A stretch of 64,000 nucleotides of DNA from Janthinobacterium sp. GW456P (GCF_002127655.1 NZ_NEHB01000016.1:1-64000), one strand, 5' to 3'; positions 43,574 to 53,006 are shown, counted from the stretch's first letter. Numbers and translations: made by a program. The notes: a model not told the origin generated them from the letters alone.

Positions 43574-44470
43574 TCAGATCGTCAGGCGCTGCTTCAATTC
43601 CTTGAGCAGCGTGCCGGTCCTGGCGGTCAGCTGGCGCGCCAGCGGCCAGGCCAGCGACAGCGGCAAGCCTGGCGTGGCGCAGGCGGGCAATACTTCGACG
43701 ATGGCGCCGCTGGCCAGGTGCTCGTGCACCAGCCAGGTCGCCTGCTGCGCGATGCCCAGGCCGGCCAGCACGGCGGCCGTCTGCGCCTCGGCGTCCCCCA
43801 CCGTCAGGCGTGGCTGGGCCGCGCGCCGTTCCACTCCATCCTCGCCTGCAAACAGCCACGGCGCCGCCGTGCCGTCGCCCCGCCCGTAGGCGATGCAGTC
43901 GTGGGCATCGAGATCGGCGATGGCGACCGGCGTGCCGCGCCGCGCGAGGTAGGCGGGCGCCGCGCAAAAGATCAGGCGCTCTTCGCCCAGATGCAGTTGC
44001 CCCAGCGCTTGCGATCCGCTGCCCGGCGCGCCGATGCGCACGGCGATATCGATGCGCTCCTCGAACAGGTCGGCAAAGCGGTCGCTGAAGGCGATCGACG
44101 GCTGCAGCTGCGGATATTTTTCACACAGATCGATCAGCGCCGGCATCACGCGCATGCGGCCATACGAAGCGGGTACGCCGATGCGCACCTTGCCTGCCAG
44201 TTCCCCTTCCTGCTCGGCCAGCACGTTTTCCGCATCGACCAGTTCCTGCAGCACGCGCTTGCAGGTGGCGTAATAGGCATGCCCCGCACTGCTCAACTGT
44301 AAACGCCGCGTGCTGCGCTCGAACAGGATCACGCCCAGGCGCGCTTCCAGGCGCGCCACGCTCTTGCTCACGGCCGAGCTGCTCAGGTGCAGTTTCTCGG
44401 CCGCCCGGGTGAAACTGCCGGCCTCGGCGGTGGCAAGAAACGGCGCGATGCCTTTCAAATGGTCGGACAT
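43574..44470 (-). CDS. LysR family transcriptional regulator
   Basis: 298 residues. wHTH (FLATAEAGSFTRAAEKLHLSSSAVSKSVARLEARLG), then a substrate-binding domain (VRIGVPASYGRMRVMPALIDLC). It is of the CrgA/DsdC-like group that controls adjacent oxidoreductases. Divergent from the SDR gene with 99 bases between start codons, which it probably regulates. Confidence 0.9.
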   Translation of the reverse strand: MSDHLKGIAPFLATAEAGSFTRAAEKLHLSSSAVSKSVARLEARLGVILFERSTRRLQLSSAGHAYYATCKRVLQELVDAENVLAEQEGELAGKVRIGVPASYGRMRVMPALIDLCEKYPQLQPSIAFSDRFADLFEERIDIAVRIGAPGSGSQALGQLHLGEERLIFCAAPAYLARRGTPVAIADLDAHDCIAYGRGDGTAAPWLFAGEDGVERRAAQPRLTVGDAEAQTAAVLAGLGIAQQATWLVHEHLASGAIVEVLPACATPGLPLSLAWPLARQLTARTGTLLKELKQRLTI

Positions 44471-44569
44471 GATTTGAGAATATTTTTCATGAATAAGGTG
44501 AAATACTATCGCGGATAAGAATTTCAGTCCGCTATATCATGGTTTTTTTACACAGCGATTGGAGTACCC

Positions 44570-45637
44570 ATGCACAAGCACGCATTGATCATCGGCGCCA
44601 GCGGCGTCATCGGCAGCAACCTGGCCACGCATCTGCTGGCGCAGGGCTGGCAAGTGACGGGCGTCTCGCGCGGTCGCACCCCAGTCCCTGCCGGTTGCGC
44701 ATGCTTGCCGCTCGACGCGACGGATGGCGCGGCCGTCAGCGCCGCGCTGGCGGGCCTGGACGCCAGCCACGTCTTCTTTACGGCATGGGCACGCCAGGCC
44801 AACGAACAGGAAAACATCCGCGTCAACGGCGCCATGGTCGCCAATGTGCTGGCCGCGCTGGGTCCCAATGGGCACGTGCGCCATGCGGCGCTGGTGACGG
44901 GCCTCAAGCACTACCTGGGACCGTTCGACGCCTATGGCAAGGGCAGCGTGCCCGTCACGCCGTTCCGCGAAGAGCAGGGCCGCCAGGACGTGGAGAATTT
45001 CTACTACGAGCAGGAAGACCGGCTATTCGCGGCAGCCGCGCAGTACGGTTTTACGTGGAGCGTGCACCGCCCGCACACCATCATCGGCTACGCGCTGGGC
45101 AACGCCATGAACATGGGCCTGACCCTGGCCGTGTATGCGAACCTGTGCAAGGCCAGCGACCAGCCCTTCGTCTTTCCCGGTTCGCCCGCGCAGTGGCATG
45201 GCTTGTCCGACATGACGGACGCAGGCCAGATCGCGCGCCACCTGGCATGGGCGGCGGAAAACCCTTGCGCGCGCAACGAAGACTTCAATATCGTCAATGG
45301 CGACGTATTCCGCTGGAAGTGGCTATGGCCGCGCCTGGCCGCCTACTTCGGCGTGGCAGCGGCGGATTTGCCCGAGGCGATGGCGCCGTTGGACAGCCGC
45401 ATGCAGGACGCCCCCGCGCAATGGCGCGCCATCGCGCAGCAGCATGGTCTGGCGGAGTCGGATGTCGGCCGCCTCGCTTCGTGGTGGCATACGGATGCGG
45501 ATCTGGGACGGCCGATGGAAGTGATGACGGACATGGGCAAGAGCCGCAAGGCGGGCTTCCTCGATTACCAGGATACGCCGGAGGCTTTCTTCAATCTGTT
45601 CGAGAAGCTCAAGGCGGAGCGCGTCATTCCGCGCTGA
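44570..45637 (+). CDS. SDR family NAD(P)-dependent oxidoreductase (PRISE-like)
   Basis: 355 residues, extended SDR with ALIIGASGVIGSNLATHLL at the start. KHYLGPFDAYGKG and HRPHTIIGYALGNAMNMGLTLAVYA are typical of the progesterone-5-beta-reductase/iridoid-synthase-like (VEP1) group, which reduces enones using NADPH. Bacterial members occur as isolated genes under LysR control. Substrate unknown. Confidence 0.85.
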   Translation: MHKHALIIGASGVIGSNLATHLLAQGWQVTGVSRGRTPVPAGCACLPLDATDGAAVSAALAGLDASHVFFTAWARQANEQENIRVNGAMVANVLAALGPNGHVRHAALVTGLKHYLGPFDAYGKGSVPVTPFREEQGRQDVENFYYEQEDRLFAAAAQYGFTWSVHRPHTIIGYALGNAMNMGLTLAVYANLCKASDQPFVFPGSPAQWHGLSDMTDAGQIARHLAWAAENPCARNEDFNIVNGDVFRWKWLWPRLAAYFGVAAADLPEAMAPLDSRMQDAPAQWRAIAQQHGLAESDVGRLASWWHTDADLGRPMEVMTDMGKSRKAGFLDYQDTPEAFFNLFEKLKAERVIPR

Positions 45638-45721
45638 GCCGGTCGCATTCAACCATGTCGTCGGCTTACGCCGTGCCGGCTAAGCCGACCTACGCGATCT
45701 ACGCGTCCATCGCGGCAATGC

Positions 45722-45806
45722 GTAGGTCGGATTAGGTCGAAGACCGTAATCCGACGCCACCAACAACAGCGCGTATGTCGGGGCAGATCGAAGACCGTCA
45801 TCCGAC
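45722..45806. repeat. Two GTCGGAT...ATCCGAC elements in tandem
   Basis: GTCGGATTAGGTCGAAGACC and its closing ATCCGAC (45726-45755), then a degenerate second unit GTCGGGGCAGATCGAAGACC closing with ATCCGAC (45777-45806). Same type as the element after pncB; fills most of the gap between convergent genes. Confidence 0.6.
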
Positions 45807-45813
45807 ACCACCA

Positions 45814-46758
45814 CTATTCCGGCGTGCGGCGCGCCTGCACCCGCTGCCACTCGAGGCCCGGGCGGTCGACGCGAAATTGCAGCAGGCGTCCCTGCACCAC
45901 CTCCGTCACGTACGCCGTGCGGCCATCGGGGCCGCCGAAGGTGATGTTGCTGGGCTTGGCGCCGGGCACGCTGATTTCGCGCAGGATGCGCCCTTGCGGC
46001 GACAGTTTGACCACCGTGCCTTTGCCGTAGCGCGTCACGTACAGGTTGCCGTCGACGTCGACGCGCATGCCGTCCATGCCGAAATCGTCGAACTTGATCA
46101 GCAGGCGCTTGCCGCTCAGGCTGCCGTCCGCGGCGATGTCGTACATCCAGATATTGCGCTGCACGCTTTCATTCACGTACAAAATCTTGCCGTCGGGGCT
46201 GACCTCGATGCCGTTCGCCGTGCCCATGGTGTCGAGCGCCAGGGTCACCGTGCCGTCCTGCGCGATGCGCCACACGCGGCCCGTGTTTTCTTTCCAGTTC
46301 GGGTCGCTCGCATACAGCACGTCGTCGGCCGTGATGGCGATGTCGTTCGGCTGCGTCATGCGCGGCTCGCGCGCGTGGATGGTCAGCGCGCGCGTGGCCG
46401 GGTCGACCAGGTAGACCGTGTGTTCCATGTAGTCGGCCAAATACATCTGGCCGCGGCTGCCGAAGCGGATGCCGTTGGCGATGCTGGTGCCGGGCAGGGT
46501 CAGGTACACCTCGCCGGTGCCGCCGGGGCTGACCTTGCCGATGGTTTGCTGGCGCGCGAAGTTGACGGCATAGATATTGCCATCCGCATCGACGGCCGGG
46601 CCTTCGATGCCCTTGGTAAAGGAATGCGGCGCGGTCAGGGTGGTGGCGAGGAACAGCGCTTCGTGCGCGGGCTGGCTGGCGCAGGCGGACAGGTTGGCCA
46701 GCGCGGCGGCCAGCATGGCGCTGCGCAGCCACGGCAGCGCGTATCGGGAGTGGGGCAT
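45814..46758 (-). CDS. SMP-30/gluconolactonase family lipoprotein
   Basis: 314 residues. Lipobox LSAC with Cys26 after a hydrophobic signal segment, so an outer- or inner-membrane lipoprotein. Six-bladed propeller pattern: GPAVDADGNIYAVNFARQQT, SIANGIRFGSRGQMYLADY, QPNDIAITADDVLYASDP, TANGIEVSPDGKILYVNES. SMP-30-type enzymes are Ca2+/Zn2+ lactonases. The acidic and Asn metal ligands appear conserved (E at KGIEGPA, N in QPND, D in DDFGMDGMRV). Substrate unknown. Confidence 0.85.
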   Translation of the reverse strand: MPHSRYALPWLRSAMLAAALANLSACASQPAHEALFLATTLTAPHSFTKGIEGPAVDADGNIYAVNFARQQTIGKVSPGGTGEVYLTLPGTSIANGIRFGSRGQMYLADYMEHTVYLVDPATRALTIHAREPRMTQPNDIAITADDVLYASDPNWKENTGRVWRIAQDGTVTLALDTMGTANGIEVSPDGKILYVNESVQRNIWMYDIAADGSLSGKRLLIKFDDFGMDGMRVDVDGNLYVTRYGKGTVVKLSPQGRILREISVPGAKPSNITFGGPDGRTAYVTEVVQGRLLQFRVDRPGLEWQRVQARRTPE

Positions 46759-46808
46759 CGTGATCTCTGTATGGCAAAGGTGGCGTATGTTACCCGACGC
46801 GCGCCGGC

Positions 46809-47051
46809 CTAGGCGGACACCACGACCAGGTCGGGGAAATCGTCCTGCCAGCCTGCCCATTGGTCTTGCAGGTGCGCATGCATGCCGGCAGGCTCCTGCG
46901 CCTGATCAAACTCGTCCGCGCTGGCCAGCAGGAAGCGGGCGATGGCGCGCAGGGTGGCCGGGTCGGCGTGGATGGTCACGTCGGAGCAGGGCAAGGGCCG
47001 CTCGGCGGGCTGGTCTTGCAGATAGCAATGTAGGGAAAGGTGTGGCTTCAT
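46809..47051 (-). CDS. Small protein of unknown function, Imm32-like
   Basis: 80 residues. HLSLHCYLQDQPA, then SDVTIHADPATLRAIARFLLASADEFD and HAHLQDQWAGWQDDFPDLVVV. A short beta-strand-helix-strand domain resembling small immunity-type proteins (Imm32). It begins 6 bases after the end of the next gene upstream on the same strand, so they form a pair. Function not established. Confidence 0.6.
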   Translation of the reverse strand: MKPHLSLHCYLQDQPAERPLPCSDVTIHADPATLRAIARFLLASADEFDQAQEPAGMHAHLQDQWAGWQDDFPDLVVVSA

Positions 47052-47056
47052 GGAGA

Positions 47057-47806
47057 TCAATTGTTGATGTACGCGCCCAGCATGGCATGCGCGTTCAGGG
47101 CGGCGCGGGCAGCGTCCAGTTCCTCGGGTGGCACAAGCCAGAACGTCCATCCCGCATGTGCTTCGCAGCGGCCATAAGCCTGCATGGCATCGTGCAGCGC
47201 TTGCCGGCGCTCGGGCGGAAGCGCGTCCAGTCTGGCTTGCGTGACAGCGTTGATGGTATATATATCGCGCAGGTGCTCGCCTTTCAGCCCGCGCCGCTCG
47301 ATGGCGGACCAGTTATTCGCCGGGCAAGGGATGCCAAAGGTCATCGGATGGGCCTCATCGAGTTGCCGGTAGCCGAGCGCGTAGCCGGTGCCGTAGCCCT
47401 GCGTTTCAGCGTAGCAGTACACATACTCGCAGTGCTCGAACAGGCCGGGAATGGCCCGTGCACCGTCGAACAGCTGCGCCAGCGAAAGCTTGCTGGCGCG
47501 TATGGCCAGCACGAGCTCGGAGCGCGATGAATAAATGGCGAGCGCGTCGCAGTTGGTTGCCTCGTACGCTTCGTCGGGCGGCACGATGCGTGGGGAAAAC
47601 AGGTCAAAGCTTTCGGTATCGGGCGCGAACAGCATCTTCTCGTAGTTTCGCTGTGAGAACTTGACGATCTTGCCGCGCTTGTTGCCGTAGCGTTCGACGC
47701 GCTCGCCGATCTGCGCGAACCAGGCGAACAACTGCGCGCTGGCGGCGGCGGGAACAAAGGGGCTATCTTTCTTGAATTCGCCTACGAGAAAGTGATATTG
47801 GTCCAT
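47057..47806 (-). CDS. Conserved protein of unknown function
   Basis: 249 residues, start ATG 47806 (longer frame rejected as GC-biased leader). Sequence: YHFLVGEFKKDSPFVPAAASAQLFAWFAQIGERVERYG; a central REGION RNYEKMLFAPDTESFDLFSPR; TFGIPCPANNWSAIERRGL; C-terminal TQARLDALPPERRQALHDAM. No signal peptide or membrane segment. Cytoplasmic; with the small Imm32-like partner it may be part of an immunity or stress pair. Family not recognised. Confidence 0.65.
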   Translation of the reverse strand: MDQYHFLVGEFKKDSPFVPAAASAQLFAWFAQIGERVERYGNKRGKIVKFSQRNYEKMLFAPDTESFDLFSPRIVPPDEAYEATNCDALAIYSSRSELVLAIRASKLSLAQLFDGARAIPGLFEHCEYVYCYAETQGYGTGYALGYRQLDEAHPMTFGIPCPANNWSAIERRGLKGEHLRDIYTINAVTQARLDALPPERRQALHDAMQAYGRCEAHAGWTFWLVPPEELDAARAALNAHAMLGAYINN

Positions 47807-47862
47807 ATGCGGGTGTGGAGTGAATCGGCAACGCGCATGATGCCATGCGCGGCGCGATGCTG

Positions 47863-49182
47863 CTAGCGCGCACGCGCAAGGGGACGGCGGCAGGTGCTGC
47901 TTTGAAGCGGGACGGGCGGAACAGGAAAGATGCACGATTGCACTGCGCAATGGCCGGGTTCAAGCGTATGATGGAAACGGATGCGGCTGTCACAAGGCAG
48001 TGCCCGGCGCAGCCGCTGGATTTTTTTTCGTGGTTTTGGCAGCACCAACAACGAGGAGATATCATGGAAAAGCCCGAATTCATCCTGGCCGCCAAGGCCA
48101 TGGAAACCCTGGAGATGTACCAGACGTTTTACGGCAACTCCGGCGAATACCAGGCGCACCAGCAGGAAGTGCTGAAACTGCTGCGCCACAAGGGCGCTTC
48201 CCTGCTGGTGTCGGACCATGGCCCGGCAAAGTTCCTGCTGGCCTTTGCCGATGCGCTGGAAGCGGCCAGCTTGCCCGGCGAGTATGTGCCGCTCAGCCGC
48301 AGGTAGGGCGAGCCTGTCCCGGCTGGCGATGTCGTCTTCTACGAGGGGGCGCGCCTGGCCGCCGTTCGCTCCCTCGTTCAGCCACACCCTGGGCAGGCGC
48401 ACGGTAAATGCCGTGCCGGATTCCAGGCTCGACTCGGCGCCGATGGTGCCGCCGTGCGCGCTGGCGATTTCATGCGCGATAAACAGGCCCAGGCCGATAC
48501 TGGTGGCATTGCGTGCCTTGTGATCGTCGGAAATGGCCAGCTGCACCAGGGGATCGAAAATGCTCTTCAGCGAGCTTTCCGGGATCTGGCGGCCGAAATT
48601 TTTCACCTGCACCACGGCCGTATCGGCATCGCCGCAGGCCGTGATGGTCACCGGCTGGTCGTCGGTGCGATATTGCGCGGCGTTGTTGAATAAATTGGAA
48701 AACAGCTGGGCCAGGCGGGCCGCATCGAAGTCGCCGATCATCTCGCCCGTGGTGCTCAGCTCGAATTTGCACTGCGGGTGGGCGGCCGAGGCATTTTCGA
48801 CGGCCGTCTTGCGGATTTCCCCCAGATCGCCCAAGGTGGGTGAAATGGGCATGCATCCCCCCAGCTGTGTCCTGGCGAATTCCAGCAGATCGTTTACCAT
48901 GGTTGTCATGGTCGCTGCGCTGGGGGCGACCCGCGTACCGATTTGTACCGTGGAAGAAGAGTTCGCGCTTGGCAGCTCCCGTAGCAATTCCCCTTTGACC
49001 ATGATTGCCACTTTCCGGTCGTTTCGCGTGGGCGGCAGCATTTCGGACAGCGGTCCGCCATAGATCTGATAGTCACCCCGCAAGGGTCGTGGTTCGCCAG
49101 TCCATGCCGGCGGTTTATCCGCGGCCTGGGACGGCGAGAATAGAGCGAGCGCCATGGCGCAGCATGCAAGCGGAGGTTGCAT
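47863..49182 (-). pseudogene. Chimeric remnant: start of a small exported protein fused to the end of a histidine kinase
   Basis: The frame begins at ATG 49182 with GGAG upstream and a signal peptide (CCAMALALFSPSQA). Residues 25-70 (PRPLRGDYQIYGG, PPTRNDRKVAI) match the N-terminal halves of the paralogues at 53020 and 53382. From about residue 80 it becomes the second HisKA helix (TMTTMVNDLLEFARTQLGG) and a full HATPase_c (LFSNLFNNAAQY; TSIGLGLFIAHEIASAHGG; ESGTAFTVRLPR). The phospho-acceptor His helix and the paralogue's Cys-rich C-terminus are both missing. After about residue 275 the frame runs on antisense to the 48064 gene and is not kinase-like. This looks like a deletion that joined two genes. 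Confidence 0.6.
48064..48306 (+). CDS. Small protein of unknown function
   Basis: 80 residues, start ATG 48064 with a strong AGGAG box seven bases before it. KPEFILAAKAMETLEMYQTFYG, QQEVLKLLRHKGASLLVSDHG and AKFLLAFADALEAA: mainly helical, soluble, acidic. It overlaps the 3' tail of the chimeric kinase remnant on the other strand. Its codon use and ribosome binding site favour this as the real gene there. Confidence 0.6.
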   Translation: MEKPEFILAAKAMETLEMYQTFYGNSGEYQAHQQEVLKLLRHKGASLLVSDHGPAKFLLAFADALEAASLPGEYVPLSRR

Positions 49183-49343
49183 CAGTGCTCTCCGATATGG
49201 CACTCACCGATGCCATGGCCGAGAGGAGACATGGCCCAGCAAGTGTCATGGTGACTTTTTTATATCATGTTTGTTACCAAGTGTGAGTATGTTGCTGCCT
49301 ATTTCGTGCACACTTTGGCGGATATCAAACCGGGAGTGTATCC

Positions 49344-50945
49344 ATGATCAGGTCACGCAGCTTGCCGCCACGAATGTTGGGAGCGGGCTTCCGGGGATTT
49401 TCCTTGCTGCCGCTGGCGATCTCATTTGTCGTGCTCGTGTGCCTGTCGCTCCTGGCGACCCAGTTATGGATGACCTTGCGTGCACGGGAAGTGCAATTGA
49501 ATGAAGCTGCCCGCGAAAGCGCCAACCTGGCGCAATCTGTTGCCCAGCATGCCTATGACACCATCAAGGAGGCCGATACGGTGCTGGTCGGCCTGGTGGA
49601 ACGGGTGGAGGCGGACGGTGTTTCCGACCTTGAACTGGCCCGTATCCATAAATTGCTGGTCACCCGCGTAGCCGAGCTGCGGCAGCTGCACGGTATCTTC
49701 GTCTATGCCAGGGATGGTAGCTGGCTCGTGAACTCTCAGAAAACCTTGTTGAGCAATCTGAATAATTCCGATCGAGAGTATTTCAACTACCATCGAACGC
49801 ATGATGAGCGGGGGCCCTATGTCGGGCCTCCCGTGCGCAGCAAATCGACGGGAAACTGGATTGTTACGGTGTCGCGGCGGATCAATATGCCGGATGGAAG
49901 TTTCGGCGGCGTGGCGCTGGCGACCATCGATATGAATTATTTCAGGCTGTTTTATGAACGTTTTGCGATAGGAGAAAAGGGCGCCATTTTTATTGCGAAT
50001 GGCACGGGCATTCTTTTATTGCGCAGGCCATTCGATGAGAGTTTGCTGGGACGCGATCTTTCGCAGTTTCCCTTATTTCATGATTATTTACCGAAAAGTC
50101 CCGTGGGCACGGCCGTGATCAAGTCGAGAGTCGATGGCGTGACGCGTATCAATAGCTATCGAAGAGTCGAAGAATATCCGCTGGTGGTCTCTGCCGCATT
50201 GTCACAGGATGAAGTCCTCGCTGCATGGCGCCTCGATACCGTGATACAAAACGCCGTGGGCGGGGTGCTGGTATTGCTGATCGCGTTTATCGGATACCGC
50301 GTGGTGCGGCTGATCGATTTGCGGGTGAAAAGCGAGGCGGGACTGGTTGAAGCGCGCAACGAGTTGGAATTGATCAATGAAACCCTGGCCCGCCTTGCCA
50401 ATCAGGATGGGTTGACGGGGCTGGCGAACCGGCGCCACTTCGACCAGTCGCTGCTTGCCGAGTTCAGCCGTGCGCAGCGTGAAAATAACTCACTTGGACT
50501 TGTGTTGATCGATGTCGACTTCTTCAAGCAATACAACGATATCTATGGCCATGTGGCCGGCGACGAGTGTCTGAGAAAACTCGGCAAGGTGGTGGCTTAC
50601 AGCATGCGCCGGCCGGGCGACCTTGCGGCGCGCTATGGCGGCGAGGAAATGGTCATTTTATTGCCGGGGACGGATCTGCCGGGCGCCTTGACGGTGGCGG
50701 AAGACGTCCGCCAGGCCGTGCAATCGCTGGGAATCGAGCATCGTGGCAATCCTCTTGGCGTGGTGACGGCCAGCGTCGGCGTGGCGGCGTTGATGCCGAC
50801 GTACCTGGAAAACCAGGCGGTCGAGCTGGTTGAACTCGCGGATAAGGCACTGTACAAGGCCAAGGCATCGGGGAGAAACCGGGTCTGCTATGCGTCAGCT
50901 TGCGATCATGCCGAGCAGGCTGCGACAGCTTTGGCGTTTCGGTAG
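49344..50945 (+). CDS. Membrane diguanylate cyclase (dCache-GGDEF)
   Basis: 533 residues. TM1 about 19-42, a periplasmic sensor domain of about 250 residues with dCache features (NLNNSDREYFNYHRTHDERG; VSRRINMPDGSFGGVALATI), TM2 about 310-330, then a GGDEF domain (DGLTGLANRRHFDQSL; DVDFFKQYNDIYGHVAGDECL). The active site is G432-G-E-E-M436, a functional GGEEF-type variant. The inhibitory I-site R423-P-G-D426 lies five residues before it. It should make c-di-GMP in response to a periplasmic small molecule and be product-inhibited. Confidence 0.92.
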   Translation: MIRSRSLPPRMLGAGFRGFSLLPLAISFVVLVCLSLLATQLWMTLRAREVQLNEAARESANLAQSVAQHAYDTIKEADTVLVGLVERVEADGVSDLELARIHKLLVTRVAELRQLHGIFVYARDGSWLVNSQKTLLSNLNNSDREYFNYHRTHDERGPYVGPPVRSKSTGNWIVTVSRRINMPDGSFGGVALATIDMNYFRLFYERFAIGEKGAIFIANGTGILLLRRPFDESLLGRDLSQFPLFHDYLPKSPVGTAVIKSRVDGVTRINSYRRVEEYPLVVSAALSQDEVLAAWRLDTVIQNAVGGVLVLLIAFIGYRVVRLIDLRVKSEAGLVEARNELELINETLARLANQDGLTGLANRRHFDQSLLAEFSRAQRENNSLGLVLIDVDFFKQYNDIYGHVAGDECLRKLGKVVAYSMRRPGDLAARYGGEEMVILLPGTDLPGALTVAEDVRQAVQSLGIEHRGNPLGVVTASVGVAALMPTYLENQAVELVELADKALYKAKASGRNRVCYASACDHAEQAATALAFR

Positions 50946-51063
50946 CCTTTGATGAAGGCTGATGGCGCTGCGTCGGGTTTGCCCTGCGCTGCGCGTGCGC
51001 CAGCCTGACCCATGTACAATCGGCAACATCCAGGTCGACGTGTCAGCTACTTCATTGCGGGGC

Positions 51064-51796
51064 ATGCCCGAAGGTGACAAAAAATTGCAAACCTGGCTGC
51101 TGGCCTGGCGGGAAGCCTTCACGTGCGTGGGCCTGGGGTTGCGCGATGCCCGTCATGCGGGGCTGTGGTGGCGTTCTGTACTGTGGTGCATGGCCGTCGT
51201 GGCGCTGTGGCTGTGGCTGGGACTGTACAGCTATTTCGGCCGTTTCTTCGCCGAGTTGAGCGCCATGCCGGCGCTGGTGTCCGTCACCGGCCTGCTGGGC
51301 CTGAGCGTGATGAATGGTGTCGGGCCACTGGCCAATGGGCCGGCCACCGTCACGCAGATGGGCAATATCACTGGCGGACTGGACTGCGCCGCCAAGGCCC
51401 TGCTGTCGATCGGCCAGATCGCCCTGGCGTTGCTGGCGCTGGCTGCCTTGTTCTATGTCCTGGTTTTTATCGCCGGCGCCATCGGCACGGCGCGCTTGCT
51501 GCTGCGTTCCCTGCTGATCCCCCGTGTGGGCCATGTGCGTGCTGATCGCGTACTTGCTGACCTGGAATGTGCAGATGAGCTACGGCGCGGCGGCTGAAGA
51601 TGTGCTTGGCATGGAACAGCAAGCGGCGCTGCGCGGCGAACAGCGTGCGGCGATTTTTGCACTGGGATTGCTGCTGTGTTTGCTGATGCTCCTGCCTATC
51701 CTCAACTTGTTGGTACCGGCTTTGCTGTGCAGCAGCGTCTGCCATTTGCAGAGACGAGATTGGGGCGCAGTGGAAATCTTAACCAACGTGAAGTGA
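51064..51796 (+). pseudogene. EI24/CysZ-like membrane protein, frameshifted
   Basis: Two frames together make one multi-pass protein. The first (from ATG 51064) runs LQTWLLAWREAFTCVGLGL, WWRSVLWCMAVVALWLWLGLY, and further helices to LLRSLLIP. The continuation is one base out of frame: VWAMCVLIAYLLTWNVQMSY, then ILPILNLLVPALLCSSVCHL, the EI24 family ending. The shift falls in a run of five C at 51519-51523; removing one C restores LLIP-VWAM. Read as it stands, the protein ends with an unrelated tail at 51597. EI24-like proteins include the CysZ sulfate permease. Could be a true mutation, a phase-variable tract or a sequencing error. Confidence 0.7.
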
Positions 51797-51809
51797 ACAA
51801 GGAGTGAAC

Positions 51810-52262
51810 ATGAGTGAACACGCAAGTTGGGGTACCCTGGAGCGCGCGATTGAGATTGCCGCCGCCACCCATGCCGGCCAGACGGACAAGGGCGGCGCGC
51901 CGTACATTTTGCACCCTTTGCGCGTGATGCTGCGCGTCGCCGCCGGTGTCCAGCAGATCGTCGCCGTGCTGCATGATGTGGTGGAAGACAGCGACGGCAA
52001 AGTCACTTTCGACGACCTGGCGCGTGAAGGGTTTTCCCGGGAAGTGATCGATGGCGTGCGCGCCGTGACCAAGATCGAAGGCGAGTTGTATGAAGATTTC
52101 ATCGCCCGCGCGGCCTTGAACCAGGTCGGCAAGGCCGTCAAGCTGGCTGATCTGGCTGAGAATAGCGATCTGTCGAGGATAGGGGAGCCGACGCAGAAGG
52201 ATATGGAGAGGATAGAGAAGTATCGGCGGGCGATCGGGTATTTGCGGGGGGATGGTTCTTAA
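51810..52262 (+). CDS. HD-domain small alarmone hydrolase-like protein
   Basis: 150 residues; ATG 51810 set by AAGGAG. The RelA/SpoT hydrolase-type HD fold is alone, with no synthetase, TGS or ACT domain. Motif residues: H21 (ATHAGQ), H35 (YILHPLRVM), H55-D56 and E59-D60 (LHDVVEDS). The last helices hold KLADLAENSD. This is the MESH1-like small alarmone hydrolase layout that degrades (p)ppGpp, although related HD hydrolases act on other nucleotides. Confidence 0.85.
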   Translation: MSEHASWGTLERAIEIAAATHAGQTDKGGAPYILHPLRVMLRVAAGVQQIVAVLHDVVEDSDGKVTFDDLAREGFSREVIDGVRAVTKIEGELYEDFIARAALNQVGKAVKLADLAENSDLSRIGEPTQKDMERIEKYRRAIGYLRGDGS

Positions 52263-52544
52263 TTTTAAGGTGGCGAGGTGCGCCTTTGCGCAGCATCAAT
52301 ATCATGGCTTCAAGTAGCGGGAACACCTGAAAACGATCCCATCAGTGTATGGATGTTTGATTCTAAGCAATACCCAGAAAATGCATAACGGCAAAAATCG
52401 TCGCGTGCGCATGTTTTTTTGCGAGCGAGGGGGGAGCTCTGCCAACTGCATCGGCGCCTGACATGCTCCGTGATATATACGGGAGCATCACATGGCGCCA
52501 TTTGCTTTGAGCTGAGCGCTGGGGTTTTACATTCAGGAGTGCGC

Positions 52545-53006
52545 ATGCTGGAATTGCAGCCCAAGGATAGACGCGGCTACTTTAATCTTCCGCAAAGGCC
52601 GGAAGGCGCGGGTTACTACACCTATGGAACACCGCCCAACGGTGCCGGCCAGTATGCCCATCCCAAGTTGCTTTCGCTGCTATTCTTGGTTGAACATCAA
52701 TGGCAGGGCATCGATAGCCGGAAAATTGGTTTTGGAAATATCAGCCTGGCTGATGGAACTCCCTACAGTGAACATAAAGGTCATCGAAGCGGAAAAGACG
52801 TCGACGTCCGATTGCTTCGCAAAGACAAAATGGAGAGCGCTGTAACAAGGTTTGACTCTCAGTATGATCGGGATGCAACGGCTCAGCTGATCAGTGTATT
52901 TTTTGAATTCAGCTTTGTCCAGGTTATCTTTTTTAATGACCCCACCATCCCCCGGATAAGATCACTGATACGCCACGACGACCATTTTCATGTCACGATC
53001 AAGTAG
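52545..53006 (+). CDS. LAS-type (M74/MepA-like) peptidoglycan peptidase without signal peptide
   Basis: 153 residues; ATG 52545 after AGGAG. Metal-site pattern of LAS/MepA enzymes: H80-x4-D85-V-D87 (EHKGHRSGKDVDVRL) and H147-F-H149 near the end (DDHFHV). The preceding GNISLADGTPYSEHKG is like the MepA active-site approach. No signal peptide and no lipobox, unlike housekeeping MepA. So it is a lytic enzyme needing another route out, such as a type VI or phage-type system. Two exported paralogues follow at once. Likely substrate is a peptidoglycan cross-link. Confidence 0.78.
   Translation: MLELQPKDRRGYFNLPQRPEGAGYYTYGTPPNGAGQYAHPKLLSLLFLVEHQWQGIDSRKIGFGNISLADGTPYSEHKGHRSGKDVDVRLLRKDKMESAVTRFDSQYDRDATAQLISVFFEFSFVQVIFFNDPTIPRIRSLIRHDDHFHVTIK

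Noticed and set aside
51524-51796. Separate 90-residue membrane protein
   Set aside because: It begins at a GTG without ribosome binding site and contains the missing C-terminal half of the EI24-like protein; a frameshift explains it better.
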